A stretch of 16,086 nucleotides of DNA from Holophagales bacterium (lineage in GTDB: Bacteria; Acidobacteriota; Holophagae; Holophagales; Holophagaceae): positions 1-16,086 of the forward strand of contig JAITFL010000022.1 in assembly GCA_031281385.1 (NCBI GenBank). The letters run 5' to 3'. How positions within the stretch are numbered: the first letter of the stretch is position 1; every line of letters starts with the position of its first letter. The notes under the pieces were generated by a model. It made no database searches. It saw nothing but the letters and a program-made list of their open reading frames with translations, and was not told where the DNA came from. This document shows positions 5,730 through 12,977 of the stretch, piece after piece. The position numbers and the translations under genes were made by a program.

Positions 5730-5838
5730 AATGGCAACTTTTTCAGGGGATCATGCAAGACTCAAAAAACCCTTAGATTAGCGGAATATCTACGTTTTTC
5801 GATTTTTGCAGATTACCCAAACCACCTAGAAATCCTGA

Positions 5839-5885
5839 TTCGTAATCAGCAGGTCGCAGGTTCAACTCCTGTAGTTGGCTCCAGT
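5839..5885 (+). other. Attachment core 1: 3' end of tRNA-Thr(CGT)
   Basis: The sequence contains an anticodon loop TTCGTAA (CGT anticodon), the 3' strand of the anticodon stem, a variable loop AGGTC, a T-arm GCAGG-TTCAACT-CCTGT, the acceptor 3' strand AGTTGGC and TCCA. No 5' half (D-arm, GCCAACT acceptor strand) lies upstream, so this is a partial tRNA and not a gene. It is repeated at 7579-7625 with a single change (TTCAACT against TTCGACT). Confidence 0.85.
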
Positions 5886-5999
5886 TGAAACACCAGCAAA
5901 CACGCGGCTCTGCGCTTTGCGGGGGTCGCGTGGGATGGGTCGTTTTTCGCCCATCTCATTGCTTGTAAGTGTTGATAATTTGTTCCGTTTTTGGAATTT

Positions 6000-6040
6000 C
6001 ATCCCCCAAACATCCCCCGGATTTGCACAATGCTCCCCCC
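6000..6040. repeat. 11-bp-phased C-rich motifs, candidate left arm sites of element 2
   Basis: CATCCCCC starts at 6000 and 6011, and a variant CTCCCCCC starts at 6033, i.e. 11 and 22 bp apart. The same CATCCCCC pair with 11-bp spacing is found near the right end of the element at 7496 and 7507. Location 115 bp from the core and the exact helical phasing suggest integrase arm-binding sites. Confidence 0.55.
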
Positions 6041-6056
6041 AAAATATTTTGACTGA

Positions 6057-6280
6057 TGGCGGGGCGGTCTAGGGCTTCGCTTCTCCCTGCCAGTGTCGGA
6101 GGTCTAGGGCTGGGCGTGATCCATGCGGGCGGCGGCTGGGAGTGTCGCAGGTTCAAGGTGTCCTAGCACGGCGGCGCGGTCTAGGGCTTCGCTTCGCCGC
6201 TGCCAGTGTGGAGGTCATGGGCTGGGCGTGATCCATGCGGGCGGCGGCTGGGAGTGTCGCAGGTTCAAGATGTCCTAGCA
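6057..6280. repeat. 112-bp tandem duplication carrying a tRNA T-arm-like 13-mer
   Basis: Two copies with a period of 112 bp (6057-6168 and 6169-6280) are about 90% identical by eye. Both contain GTCTAGGGCTTCGCTTC, GGGCTGGGCGTGATCCATG and GTCGCAGGTTCAA. The last (6144-6156 and 6256-6268) is identical to the T-arm portion of attachment core 1 and is followed by TCCTAG. The units are very GC-rich compared with the flanks and carry no coding frame I trust. Confidence 0.75.
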
Positions 6281-6399
6281 AGGCGCGGGCGCGGCGATTC
6301 GCTTGGTGTTTTCGCTTCATGTTTTCAATGTATGGCCGATTCTTGAATTGTCTGAGTCAAAACACTTCACTTTTTTCAAGGTTGGGTTAAAATCCTGAA

Positions 6400-7491
6400 A
6401 TGGCGAGGAAAGTAAACAATGGCCTCTGGAGGTCTGAGGGTTCGCAGACTTACCACTATGAAATTTTCTTAAATGGTAAAAAGCACAAGGGGAACACTGG
6501 CTGCACTTCCAAGGCGGATGCCGTGCAATTCTTGGCAGACAAAAGGGCGGCGCTGGCGCGTGAGCGTGATGGCCTGGGGCCTGCGCCGGTGGCTCCTACC
6601 CTTGCATCTATCCTAGAGGCATGGGCGGCGGCGGCGCGGGGCAGTGTGACGGACAAGCACATCCATGACTGCCTGTATATGCTGCGGCGGCACTGTGAGC
6701 CTGTTCTATCCCTACCGCTCAACAAGATTGACACGGCGGCGGTTGATTCGCTGCGGACGGCATATCTTACCGGCACTTGGCGCGGGGCGGGCTGGAAAGC
6801 TGATACAGCGGATAAGACGCGGGCGGCGGGCGGCTGGAACAAGGTTTGGCGGCATCTGCAAGCGGTTGTAAATTGGGCAGTTGAACGAGGTTTGGCAAGA
6901 GAGAAACCATTTAAGGGACGGCCAGTGAAGTCGCAAGAAAGGCTCCGCGTTGCGCTTTGGCCTGAAGATGTGGGCGCGTTTCTGCCAATGGTTGACGGCT
7001 GCACTGTGGAACAAGATTTAAGGACGGCGGTTCGTTTGATGGTGCTGCTTGGGCTGCGTGAATCCGAGGCACTTGGCGCAAGATGGGATTGGTTTGACTG
7101 GCGGCGTGGAATATATCAGGTTGGAAAGACTAAGAATCGGCGGGCGCGATCCATTGCCATCCCCGATGTCCTCTCGGAGTACTTGAGACAGAATTATGGG
7201 CAAGTTGAAAGCGGCCTTGTCCTGTCTGGGCGGGCTGGCGGTCAGCATGTCGCAGGCTATACCAAAAAAATCATATCGCTTGCGGGGCAAAAAATGGGGA
7301 TTGACGGCCTCCATCCTCATGGCCTTCGCGCCGCTTTCGCCACTGCCCATTGGGAACATGGGACGCCGCTCTCTCAGATCACGGCCATGCTTGGGCACGC
7401 TTCGCCGCAAACTACTATGGGCTATATACGTCAGCGCGATAAAGATACTAAAGAGGCACAAAACAGGGTTGCATTAAGTATGCGGCTTTGA
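6400..7491 (+). CDS. Tyrosine recombinase / site-specific integrase (integrase 2), 363 aa
   Basis: The catalytic set is complete: R220 in 'GLRESEALGARW', a lysine at K243 or K245 in 'KTKNRRARS', H307 and R310 in 'HPHGLRAAF', H333 in 'LGHASPQTTMGY' and nucleophile Y342. The N-terminal domain (about 1-60, 'GLWRSEGSQTYHYEIFLNGKKHKG') is a small beta-sheet arm-binding domain, followed by a core-binding domain (about 65-165). It is unlike integrase 1 in length and N-terminal domain, yet its element uses the same tRNA-Thr core. It reads toward attachment core 2, which begins 87 bp after its stop. The start ATG is the first in frame after a stop; no good Shine-Dalgarno is visible, so translation may be weak. 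Several GC-rich alanine stretches suggest codon use different from integrase 1. Confidence 0.9.
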   Translation: MARKVNNGLWRSEGSQTYHYEIFLNGKKHKGNTGCTSKADAVQFLADKRAALARERDGLGPAPVAPTLASILEAWAAAARGSVTDKHIHDCLYMLRRHCEPVLSLPLNKIDTAAVDSLRTAYLTGTWRGAGWKADTADKTRAAGGWNKVWRHLQAVVNWAVERGLAREKPFKGRPVKSQERLRVALWPEDVGAFLPMVDGCTVEQDLRTAVRLMVLLGLRESEALGARWDWFDWRRGIYQVGKTKNRRARSIAIPDVLSEYLRQNYGQVESGLVLSGRAGGQHVAGYTKKIISLAGQKMGIDGLHPHGLRAAFATAHWEHGTPLSQITAMLGHASPQTTMGYIRQRDKDTKEAQNRVALSMRL

Positions 7492-7495
7492 AGTG

Positions 7496-7514
7496 CATCC
7501 CCCTGGCATCCCCC
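7496..7514. repeat. CATCCCCC pair, candidate right arm sites of element 2
   Basis: CATCCCCC occurs at 7496-7503 and 7507-7514, 11 bp apart, immediately after the integrase 2 stop and 65-83 bp before attachment core 2. It mirrors the pair at 6000-6018. Confidence 0.55.
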
Positions 7515-7578
7515 TCAGTTTGGTTTGGACGCTGCAAACTAGCGCGGCATCTATGTCTAGTCACTCCATGCCCTCCGT

Positions 7579-7625
7579 TTCGTAATCAGCAGGTCGCAGG
7601 TTCGACTCCTGTAGTTGGCTCCAGT
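7579..7625 (+). other. Attachment core 2: 3' end of tRNA-Thr(CGT)
   Basis: This is the second copy of the 47-bp tRNA-Thr 3' fragment, with canonical T-loop TTCGACT. Again no 5' half of a tRNA lies upstream (the preceding 60 bp contain no D-arm), so it marks the right junction of element 2 and not a tRNA gene. Confidence 0.85.
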
Positions 7626-7698
7626 CAGAAAAGCCAGTGTTTGAGCGGGTCGCCGCGCTGCGCTGGCTCCCTTTTTGGGCGCGTTTTTGTGGGATTTG

Positions 7699-7759
7699 AT
7701 TGCTTGTAAGTGCTGATAATTTGTTGTAATTTTGGCACTCGGTTCCCCAGCGGTTCCCC
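7699..7759. repeat. Element-end-like sequence right of attachment core 2 (possible third element remnant)
   Basis: Bases 7699-7725 match 5958-5984 at 26 of 27 positions (contains GCTTGTAAGTG and TGATAATTTGTT), at nearly the same distance from their cores (74 and 73 bp). They are followed by GGTTCCCC twice, 11 bp apart (7741, 7752), placed like the CATCCCCC pair of element 2. Confidence 0.5.
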
Positions 7760-7810
7760 TAAAATATCCCCCCCTAAATCTCATGGCACTCCTCCCTGTT
7801 ATGCCAAGGC

Positions 7811-7840
7811 ACAAAAAAAGGGCGGGGGACATCCCCCGCC
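7811..7840 (-). terminator. Intrinsic terminator of the MCP gene
   Basis: On the minus strand GGCGGGGG and CCCCCGCC (7833-7840 and 7821-7828) pair perfectly over 8 bp around 4 nt, followed by seven T (7814-7820 region). It lies 34 bp after the MCP stop codon. Confidence 0.85.
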
Positions 7841-7873
7841 GCTTTTCTGTGGGCCAGAGACCCGCCGTATCTA

Positions 7874-9466
7874 TCAATCTAGTTTGAACCTCTGTATCTC
7901 GTCTTGCAGCTGGGTCGCCACGCGGGCCAGTTCGGAGGCCGTCCTGGCCACCTCGTTGGTGGTGGTGGTCATCTCTGCCGAAGCCGACGCCACTGATGCG
8001 GATTCGCTAGCGCTTTGCTGCACCTGCTTGGCGACTTCCTCTCCGGCCTTGGACTGCTCCTGCGTGGCCTTGACGGACTCCTTGGTCTTTATAGCGAATT
8101 GATCCAAGTTGGACTTAATCTGCTGCAGCAGGTCAACGGTGTGGGCCACCATCTCGCTGCCGCGCTGGACGGAATCCCTGGCCTCTATGTTGTGTTGGGC
8201 TATTTCCTTGGCCGATGTTGCGCTGCGCTCGGCCAGCTTTCTTACCTCTTCCGCCACAACCGCGAAGCCCTTGCCCTGTTCGCCCGCCTTGGCAGCCTCG
8301 ATGGCCGCGTTGAGGGACAGGAGGTTGGTCTGGTTGGCTATCTCTTGGATGACGCCAATGGCCGTGGCTATCCTGCCGGTGGTCTGGGTTATGTCGTCCA
8401 TCGCGCTCTTGGTGGAGGCTCCGGCCGTGTTGCCCTGCTGGGTGGCATCCAGCGCCGCGTCGAGTTGGGTGAGGGAGGCCGCCGCGTTGCTGCCTACTTC
8501 GTCAATAGACGCCGACAGCTCGGCCATGGCTGCGGCCATCCTCTCTGCCTCGGTTTTCTGCTTTTCGGCGCTTTGCGCTATCATCTCCTCGGTGTGGGAC
8601 ATCTCCTCTGCCGATGCCGACAGCTGCGTGGAGCCGCTGGCCACGCCATCTACATTGTGGCTGATGGAGGTTAGTAGCCGGTTCAGGCTGCTGACCGTCA
8701 GCCCCAGAGTGTCGTCTATTTCGCCAAATTCATCGTTGTACTCAGCCTTGGACACTACGGTCAGGTCGCCGTCGGCTATTTTGTGCAGGTTGCCGACCAC
8801 TTTGCCCAAGCTGCGCACTATCAGGTTTGAGATGAAGCTGGCCAAGAGCAAGGAAATAAGTACGGCGGCGATGCTACAGATGACCATCGTCCAGTTGCCC
8901 GTGGCTGTCAATTTGTCGTTAACGTCCATCTGCTCCTTGGCCAAGTTTCTCATATAGTCCTTGAGCTCTGTCAGTGTCTTGTCGAAAGACTGGCTGGCGG
9001 CTACGGCGTTGGTGTTCAGGTACTTGGTGGCTTCATCGTTCCTAAAGGCCATGGCTAGGGCGATAACCTGGTCAACCTCTTTGAAGTACATTTTCATATC
9101 GTCTTCGGCTTCGCCCACCATCTTCTTTCTGTTGGGGAACCCCTCCACCATTTTCTTCAACTCATCCATTTTTTTGATCATATCGGCGCAGTGCTGGTCG
9201 TGGATGCTTTTGTAATGCTGGTTGCCCTCGGTGGTCGTTGCCAGTATGAGGTCGCGGATGTTCAGGCGCATCACGGCGAACGATTGGCCCATCTCGCCGG
9301 CTTTGTCGAGTCCCTGCGTGCCCTGCTCATAAAGCACAACATCGCCCGCGCTGGTTGTCTGGAGGGCCCAGATGCCGGCGATACACACCACCCCCGTAAG
9401 CAATATGACAATGATGAAGCTAAGCATGAGCTTCATCCTAACTTTGAGGTTCAGAAACCAGTTCAT
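7874..9466 (-). CDS. Methyl-accepting chemotaxis protein, 530 aa
   Basis: This is a transmembrane chemoreceptor. The ATG at 9466 has GGAGG 5 nt upstream. Layout: a short cytoplasmic N-terminus and first membrane helix (about 13-35), a periplasmic four-helix-bundle ligand domain (about 36-190), a second membrane helix (about 193-217), HAMP (about 215-270) and a long coiled-coil signalling domain. The conserved hairpin tip lies at about 375-410 ('[34 protein letters not shown]'-type motif, cut here for length), which contacts CheA and CheW. The protein ends 'IQRFKLD' without a CheR-tethering pentapeptide. The ligand is unknown. It is transcribed alone: terminators lie at 7811-7840 and 9588-9635. 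The 96-aa miniature protein at 15594-15884 begins and ends like this receptor. Confidence 0.95.
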   Translation of the reverse strand: MNWFLNLKVRMKLMLSFIIVILLTGVVCIAGIWALQTTSAGDVVLYEQGTQGLDKAGEMGQSFAVMRLNIRDLILATTTEGNQHYKSIHDQHCADMIKKMDELKKMVEGFPNRKKMVGEAEDDMKMYFKEVDQVIALAMAFRNDEATKYLNTNAVAASQSFDKTLTELKDYMRNLAKEQMDVNDKLTATGNWTMVICSIAAVLISLLLASFISNLIVRSLGKVVGNLHKIADGDLTVVSKAEYNDEFGEIDDTLGLTVSSLNRLLTSISHNVDGVASGSTQLSASAEEMSHTEEMIAQSAEKQKTEAERMAAAMAELSASIDEVGSNAAASLTQLDAALDATQQGNTAGASTKSAMDDITQTTGRIATAIGVIQEIANQTNLLSLNAAIEAAKAGEQGKGFAVVAEEVRKLAERSATSAKEIAQHNIEARDSVQRGSEMVAHTVDLLQQIKSNLDQFAIKTKESVKATQEQSKAGEEVAKQVQQSASESASVASASAEMTTTTNEVARTASELARVATQLQDEIQRFKLD

Positions 9467-9587
9467 TGCGTCCTCCGAAGACAGAGATAATTAGGTTTAA
9501 AAACAGCAGTTAGCAGACCCGGCAAGGTCATTATGTCGGAATTTTACCACCATTTAATAAAGACAATTATTATTTTTTTGACATGGC

Positions 9588-9635
9588 AAAAACAAAGTGC
9601 CACATTCCACAGTATAGGGGGGGGGATGTGGCACT
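9588..9635 (-). terminator. Terminator after the thioredoxin-like gene pair
   Basis: AGTGCCACAT (9596-9605) and ATGTGGCACT (9626-9635) pair perfectly over 10 bp. On the minus strand the hairpin is followed by TTTGTTTTT. It lies 26 bp after the stop codon of the first thioredoxin-like gene. The loop contains a run of nine G (9617-9625, plus strand). Confidence 0.8.
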
Positions 9636-9660
9636 AATTGCATCTAGAACTGCGATAGCT

Positions 9661-11244
9661 CTACCTTTTCACATCCACCACAAAAGAGTTGTGGATTTGT
9701 TTTGTCTCTTTATCTTGGACAAAAACCACTGCCTTTAGGCTGTCTCTGTTAACTTTAGTGTTTTGCTGGGGCCATGAGGAGCCGCGGATCCTGGCTGCCG
9801 CTGGGCCAGTTTTTCCCCACTCGGTGATGAACTCGCTTGCGGTTTTTTCGCCTTCGGGGATATTGAAAACAAATGTGGCCTTTGCCGCTGGGCTGACCGT
9901 TGCCATGTCACGGACAACCATTTTGTGCGAGACGATGGTGTTGAACCCATAAAAAATTTCTTCGCCCTGTACCAAGACGATGTTGTAGTCAGCGTTGGGA
10001 ATGACCTTGGAAAATTCGCAGTCAACTTGCACCTTGTCGCCATTCAGGGCCGCGCTGGCTTTGATGGAAACTTCTGTGGCCGCGCCCATCAAGTCGTCAA
10101 TCTTGGCTTTGATGGCATTGAACGACCTAAGGGGGGTTTCGTACCGATAGTAGCCGCCAGCGTTTACTTTGTTCACGCCATCAACTACCACGGTAGGAGT
10201 GCCTGTTATCACCGATGGGCCATAATAGGCCTGCCGTCTGATGGTGGCATGGTTCATCATGGGGTCGTAGCGAGGTATGGGCAGGTGGTACACCAGCACG
10301 ACTAGGTGCTTTGTAGGATAAGTTTCTATTAAGCCGTCAAACGCAAAATCGGCGGCGACGCAGGGCGGGCACTCGGAGCCTGTGAAAAGCTCGGCCAGCA
10401 CAGCCCTGCCCTGCCAATTCTCTGGGGCCTTGAATGGCGGCGGATGAAAGGGGAGCGCGGCGCGGCGGCTGATGAGGTCGGCGTCAAAGTTTGCCGCAGT
10501 TCCATTGATTCCACTAAACTTTGCATACAGGGCCTTTGCTTTTTCTACCGAAGGCTGGTGGCCGTCAACTGCCGCCAGATAGTAGGCATCAAGCGCCTCT
10601 TTGTCGCGTTTCAGCCCGGCCAGCGCCTCGCCAGTCAAAAAATAAAAACTTGGTTCTAGCCGCGTAGTGCCCTTGTTTTCTTGCAACGCGTCCAGCGCGG
10701 CGCTGTAGTCGCCATTTGCAATCAGGGCCGACACCAGCAGCGCGGCGAGCGAGTTTTTCATGTTGTTGCGGTTTGATTCGGGCATGCCGCCTGAAATTTC
10801 AGGGTTGCTGAGCGTCGCAAGCAATTCGCTGCGGTAGCCCTGCACCGCTTTAAGCACACCTGCCTTGGGAAATTCGGCGGCCTTTGGGTGCCTGGCAGTC
10901 AGCATGGTGGCGGCGGTCTCCAGCAGCCTGGGCTTGTCCTGTGGCCGGGCGGCCTTGATAACTTCGCCCTGTGCGGCCAAAACTTTTTCAAGCGTGTCGG
11001 CGTTTAGGCTGACGGCGTTGAGGAGGTCTATGTCAATCATTACCCTCATCGAACTATCTGGGTACGCAGCCTGTATTCGCTGAATCTCTTTTATACGGTC
11101 GCCGAGGCTTTCAATTTGGTTTGCGGCCTGCAGCTGTGCCAGTTGTGCTTGTTCTGCTAGTCTTTGCTGCTGCGGGGTCTGGGCGGATAGGCTAGCGCCG
11201 ACTAGGCAAACCACCAACGTGGCGCCAATCAATGTCGCTTTCAT
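9661..11244 (-). CDS. Secreted thioredoxin-fold / Omp28-like protein, paralog A (527 aa)
   Basis: ATG 11244 is chosen because GGAG lies 6 nt upstream; the frame also permits TTG 11256. A signal peptide is clear ('MKATLIGATLVVCLVGASLSAQ', likely cut after ALA before Q). Residues about 25-250 are helical, with repeat-like pairs of helices resembling TPR ('GDYSAALDALQENKG', 'LKRDKEALDAYYLAAVDG'). A thioredoxin-like domain begins about residue 280 ('VLAELFTGSECPPC', redox pair C292/C295), with the cis-Pro candidate in 'TGTPTVVVDG'. The C-terminal 130 residues look like the beta-sandwich seen after thioredoxin domains in Omp28-related proteins, ending 'VFVQDKETKQIHNSFV'. It probably acts in the periplasm or at the outer membrane in thiol-disulphide chemistry; the substrate is unknown. 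It lies 56 bp after paralog B, likely in one operon. Confidence 0.85.
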   Translation of the reverse strand: MKATLIGATLVVCLVGASLSAQTPQQQRLAEQAQLAQLQAANQIESLGDRIKEIQRIQAAYPDSSMRVMIDIDLLNAVSLNADTLEKVLAAQGEVIKAARPQDKPRLLETAATMLTARHPKAAEFPKAGVLKAVQGYRSELLATLSNPEISGGMPESNRNNMKNSLAALLVSALIANGDYSAALDALQENKGTTRLEPSFYFLTGEALAGLKRDKEALDAYYLAAVDGHQPSVEKAKALYAKFSGINGTAANFDADLISRRAALPFHPPPFKAPENWQGRAVLAELFTGSECPPCVAADFAFDGLIETYPTKHLVVLVYHLPIPRYDPMMNHATIRRQAYYGPSVITGTPTVVVDGVNKVNAGGYYRYETPLRSFNAIKAKIDDLMGAATEVSIKASAALNGDKVQVDCEFSKVIPNADYNIVLVQGEEIFYGFNTIVSHKMVVRDMATVSPAAKATFVFNIPEGEKTASEFITEWGKTGPAAARIRGSSWPQQNTKVNRDSLKAVVFVQDKETKQIHNSFVVDVKR

Positions 11245-11300
11245 TTTGGACTCCAATCCAAATAATTGTTAATTATTGGCCTTCAAGTGTGTCGTAGGAC

Positions 11301-12857
11301 CTACTTCTTGATGACATCCGCGACAAATGCGTTGTGGACTTGCTTGGTTTCTTTGTCTTGGACAAAGACGACGACTTTTAGGCCGCTGCGGTCAATTTTG
11401 TTTCTCCTGACCGGCCACTTGAAATCCGGCCTTCTCGCCTGCATGTTCTTTTCGTATTCGGTCAAATACGCATCTGCGGCTTTTTCGGATTCGGCGATGT
11501 TGAAAGTGGCCGTCGCTTTTGTGGCGGGCTTCACAGTAGCAAAATCCCTCACCACCATCTTGTGCAGGGCGATCCCATTGCCACCTTTATGCTTTTCTTC
11601 GGGCTGGACTAGCACTACGTTGTACTCGGCGTTTTTGATAACCTTGGAGAACTCGCAGTCAACCGTCACTTTTTCGCCTTCATGCTTGGCGTTTGCCTTT
11701 ATCGTCAGGCCAGGAGCCTCAACCATTGCGGCGTCTATGGTCTTTTTGATGTCATCGAACAGGCTCTTTGCATGCTGCCTGTAACCGCCATTTGAAACTT
11801 TGTTCCCGCCGTCTATCACTCTGGTTGGGGTGCTATTGACAGTGTAAAAGTCCTGCCTCTTCTTGGTGGCGGGGTTCATCATTGGGTCGGGGCCGGGTAT
11901 GGGCAGGTGGTATTCAAGTATCGCAAGGTACTTGGACGGGTAGCTCTCAATGAACCCGTCAAACGCAAAGTCGGCCCCCACGCAGGGCGGACATTCTGAA
12001 CCAGTGAACAGTTCGGCCAGCACAGTCCTGCCCTTCCATTCGGCAGGGGCCACAAATGCGGGCGGGTGGAAGGGCAGCGCCGATTGCCTGCGCGCCAGCT
12101 CTTCGTCAAATTTGGAAGCGTCTCCATTTGTTTTGGCAAACAGGGCTTTGGCCTTTTCGGCTGCGCCACTGTTGCCTTCAACGGCTGCGCCGAAAAAGGC
12201 TTCTAATGCGTCTTTTTCGGGGTTGATGCCCAAGTAGGCGTCGCCCAGCAGAGTGTAGTATTCTGCATCGGCCCCTTGCGAGTTGAAATAGGTATGCAAG
12301 GCGCCCAAGGCGGCCAAGGTGTTCCCGCTCTTAAGCTGGATCTTGGCTATGGGAAGTTCAAATAAAGACTTTACATCCTCCATCATCTCTGCGCGATTTT
12401 CCTCGGGGATCTTGTCCAGCACTTCTGGATCTTTGGACAATTCGATGCCTTGGGCCTGATAGTCCTTGATCGCTTTTAGGACTTCGTCATTGGGGAACGA
12501 ATCCAGTTTTGGGTGCCTCATGATAAGTTGGGTGGCTCCTATGATCAAATTCAAGCGATCCATTGGCTTGGCGCCGGCTAAGATTTCTTTTTGCACAGAA
12601 AGCACGTTGTCGAGGCTGTCTGCAAGGTTGGTGTTGGCGGCCAGCAGTCCGCTGTCGAATGCGCTGGCATATCGGCTGTCGGGATAGGTGGCCTTTAGGC
12701 GCTGGAACTCTTTGAGCTTGGCCTGATCATCGGTAAGGGCCATCGCGGCCCTTAGTTCAGCTAATTCTGGCGGCTGGGCCTGTTGCTGGGGGGCTTGGGC
12801 GGACAGGCCCAAACTCATGCACAGCGTCAGGGCGGAAAGGAAAGTGTGAAATTTCAT
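11301..12857 (-). CDS. Secreted thioredoxin-fold / Omp28-like protein, paralog B (518 aa)
   Basis: ATG 12857 has a perfect AGGAGG 4 nt upstream; the longer frame to 12959 adds 34 residues that would bury the signal peptide. The signal peptide is 'MKFHTFLSALTLCMSLGLSA', followed by a Q/P-rich linker. The layout is the same as paralog A: a helical region with TPR-like pairs (about 30-250), a thioredoxin domain with the CPPC motif (C289/C292) in the identical context 'GRTVLAELFTGSECPPC', and a C-terminal beta-rich domain ending 'VVFVQDKETKQVHNAFVADV'. The two proteins share long identical stretches around CPPC and at both ends, so they arose by tandem duplication; their N-terminal helical parts have diverged most. 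A GC hairpin (12875-12892) precedes the ribosome binding site. Possible roles include disulphide handling or cytochrome maturation, but no partner gene is present to decide. Confidence 0.85.
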   Translation of the reverse strand: MKFHTFLSALTLCMSLGLSAQAPQQQAQPPELAELRAAMALTDDQAKLKEFQRLKATYPDSRYASAFDSGLLAANTNLADSLDNVLSVQKEILAGAKPMDRLNLIIGATQLIMRHPKLDSFPNDEVLKAIKDYQAQGIELSKDPEVLDKIPEENRAEMMEDVKSLFELPIAKIQLKSGNTLAALGALHTYFNSQGADAEYYTLLGDAYLGINPEKDALEAFFGAAVEGNSGAAEKAKALFAKTNGDASKFDEELARRQSALPFHPPAFVAPAEWKGRTVLAELFTGSECPPCVGADFAFDGFIESYPSKYLAILEYHLPIPGPDPMMNPATKKRQDFYTVNSTPTRVIDGGNKVSNGGYRQHAKSLFDDIKKTIDAAMVEAPGLTIKANAKHEGEKVTVDCEFSKVIKNAEYNVVLVQPEEKHKGGNGIALHKMVVRDFATVKPATKATATFNIAESEKAADAYLTEYEKNMQARRPDFKWPVRRNKIDRSGLKVVVFVQDKETKQVHNAFVADVIKK

Positions 12858-12935
12858 GGTGCCTCCTATGGTTGCGCCGCATCTTAGCGGCGAATGGGTA
12901 AACAGGGCAAAGAAAATTGGGGAAGAGCGGGTTTT

Positions 12936-12956
12936 GGCCCAAGCACTTTTTGGGCC
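12936..12956. terminator. Hairpin between phzF-like and thioredoxin-like genes
   Basis: GGCCCAA (12936-12942) and TTGGGCC (12950-12956) pair over 7 bp around 7 nt, 21 bp past the PhzF-like stop. No U-run follows on the minus strand, so it may be a weak terminator or a processing site and not a full stop. Confidence 0.35.
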
Positions 12957-12977
12957 CACGTTTTTGGCGTCGGCCCT

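Larger units (their letters stand above)
1..5885. mobile_element. Right part of an integrated element (element 1) at tRNA-Thr(CGT)
   Basis: The content is typical of an integrative or conjugative element: an XRE regulator, small unknown genes, a PIN toxin-antitoxin pair, an ArdC-like protein and a P4-type integrase next to a 47-bp tRNA 3'-end core (5839-5885). The core carries only the 3' half of the tRNA, so the intact tRNA and the left end should lie left of the window. That everything from base 1 belongs to one element is inference. Confidence 0.55.
5886..6399. other. Non-coding left end of element 2
   Basis: No supported gene is present. In order the region holds: a 27-bp sequence (5958-5984) that recurs after attachment core 2; three C-rich motifs with 11/22-bp spacing (6000-6040); a 112-bp tandem duplication (6057-6280); and the AT-richer leader of integrase 2 (about 6310-6399), in which I see no clear ribosome binding site. 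Confidence 0.6.
5839..7625 (+). mobile_element. Element 2: small integrative element carrying only an integrase
   Basis: It is bounded by two 47-bp tRNA-Thr 3'-end direct repeats with a 1740-bp period. It holds one complete gene, a tyrosine integrase (6400-7491), plus about 0.5 kb of non-coding DNA with a 112-bp tandem duplication. CATCCCCC pairs spaced by 11 bp occur near both ends (6000-6018 and 7496-7514), which supports the two ends belonging to the same element. No excisionase or cargo gene is visible. Confidence 0.7.
7492..7873. other. Non-coding junction between element 2 and the chromosomal genes
   Basis: This stretch holds the CATCCCCC pair (7496-7514), attachment core 2 (7579-7625), a 27-bp sequence matching that of element 2's left end (7699-7725, one mismatch), paired GGTTCCCC motifs (7741-7759) and the MCP terminator (7811-7840). 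I see no gene. Confidence 0.6.

Noticed and set aside
5821..5885. A complete tRNA gene at either attachment core
   Set aside because: No D-arm or 5' acceptor strand is found upstream of 5839 or 7579; only the 3' portion is present.
6456..7014. Minus-strand open frames opposite integrase 2
   Set aside because: GC-rich shadow frames; integrase 2 has all catalytic motifs on the plus strand.
7557..7877. 106-aa minus-strand open frame over attachment core 2 and the MCP terminator
   Set aside because: It is the antisense reading of the tRNA fragment ('YRSRTCDLLITK'-type sequence) and runs through a terminator; not a gene.
8015..8957. Long plus-strand open frames (219 and 282 aa) opposite the MCP
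   Set aside because: Antisense shadows of a well-supported chemoreceptor with low-complexity Leu/Gly/Ala/Ser composition.
9500..9560. TAAA-N15-GACATAAT upstream of the MCP gene on the minus strand, resembling a flagellar sigma-28 promoter
   Set aside because: The -10 part matches GCCGATAA at too few positions to call, though the gene type would suit it.
9596..9645. TGGCAC followed by TTGCA near 9630-9643, similar to a sigma-54 promoter
   Set aside because: Only 3 bp separate the two boxes, where 5 are needed; the TGGCAC is part of the terminator stem.
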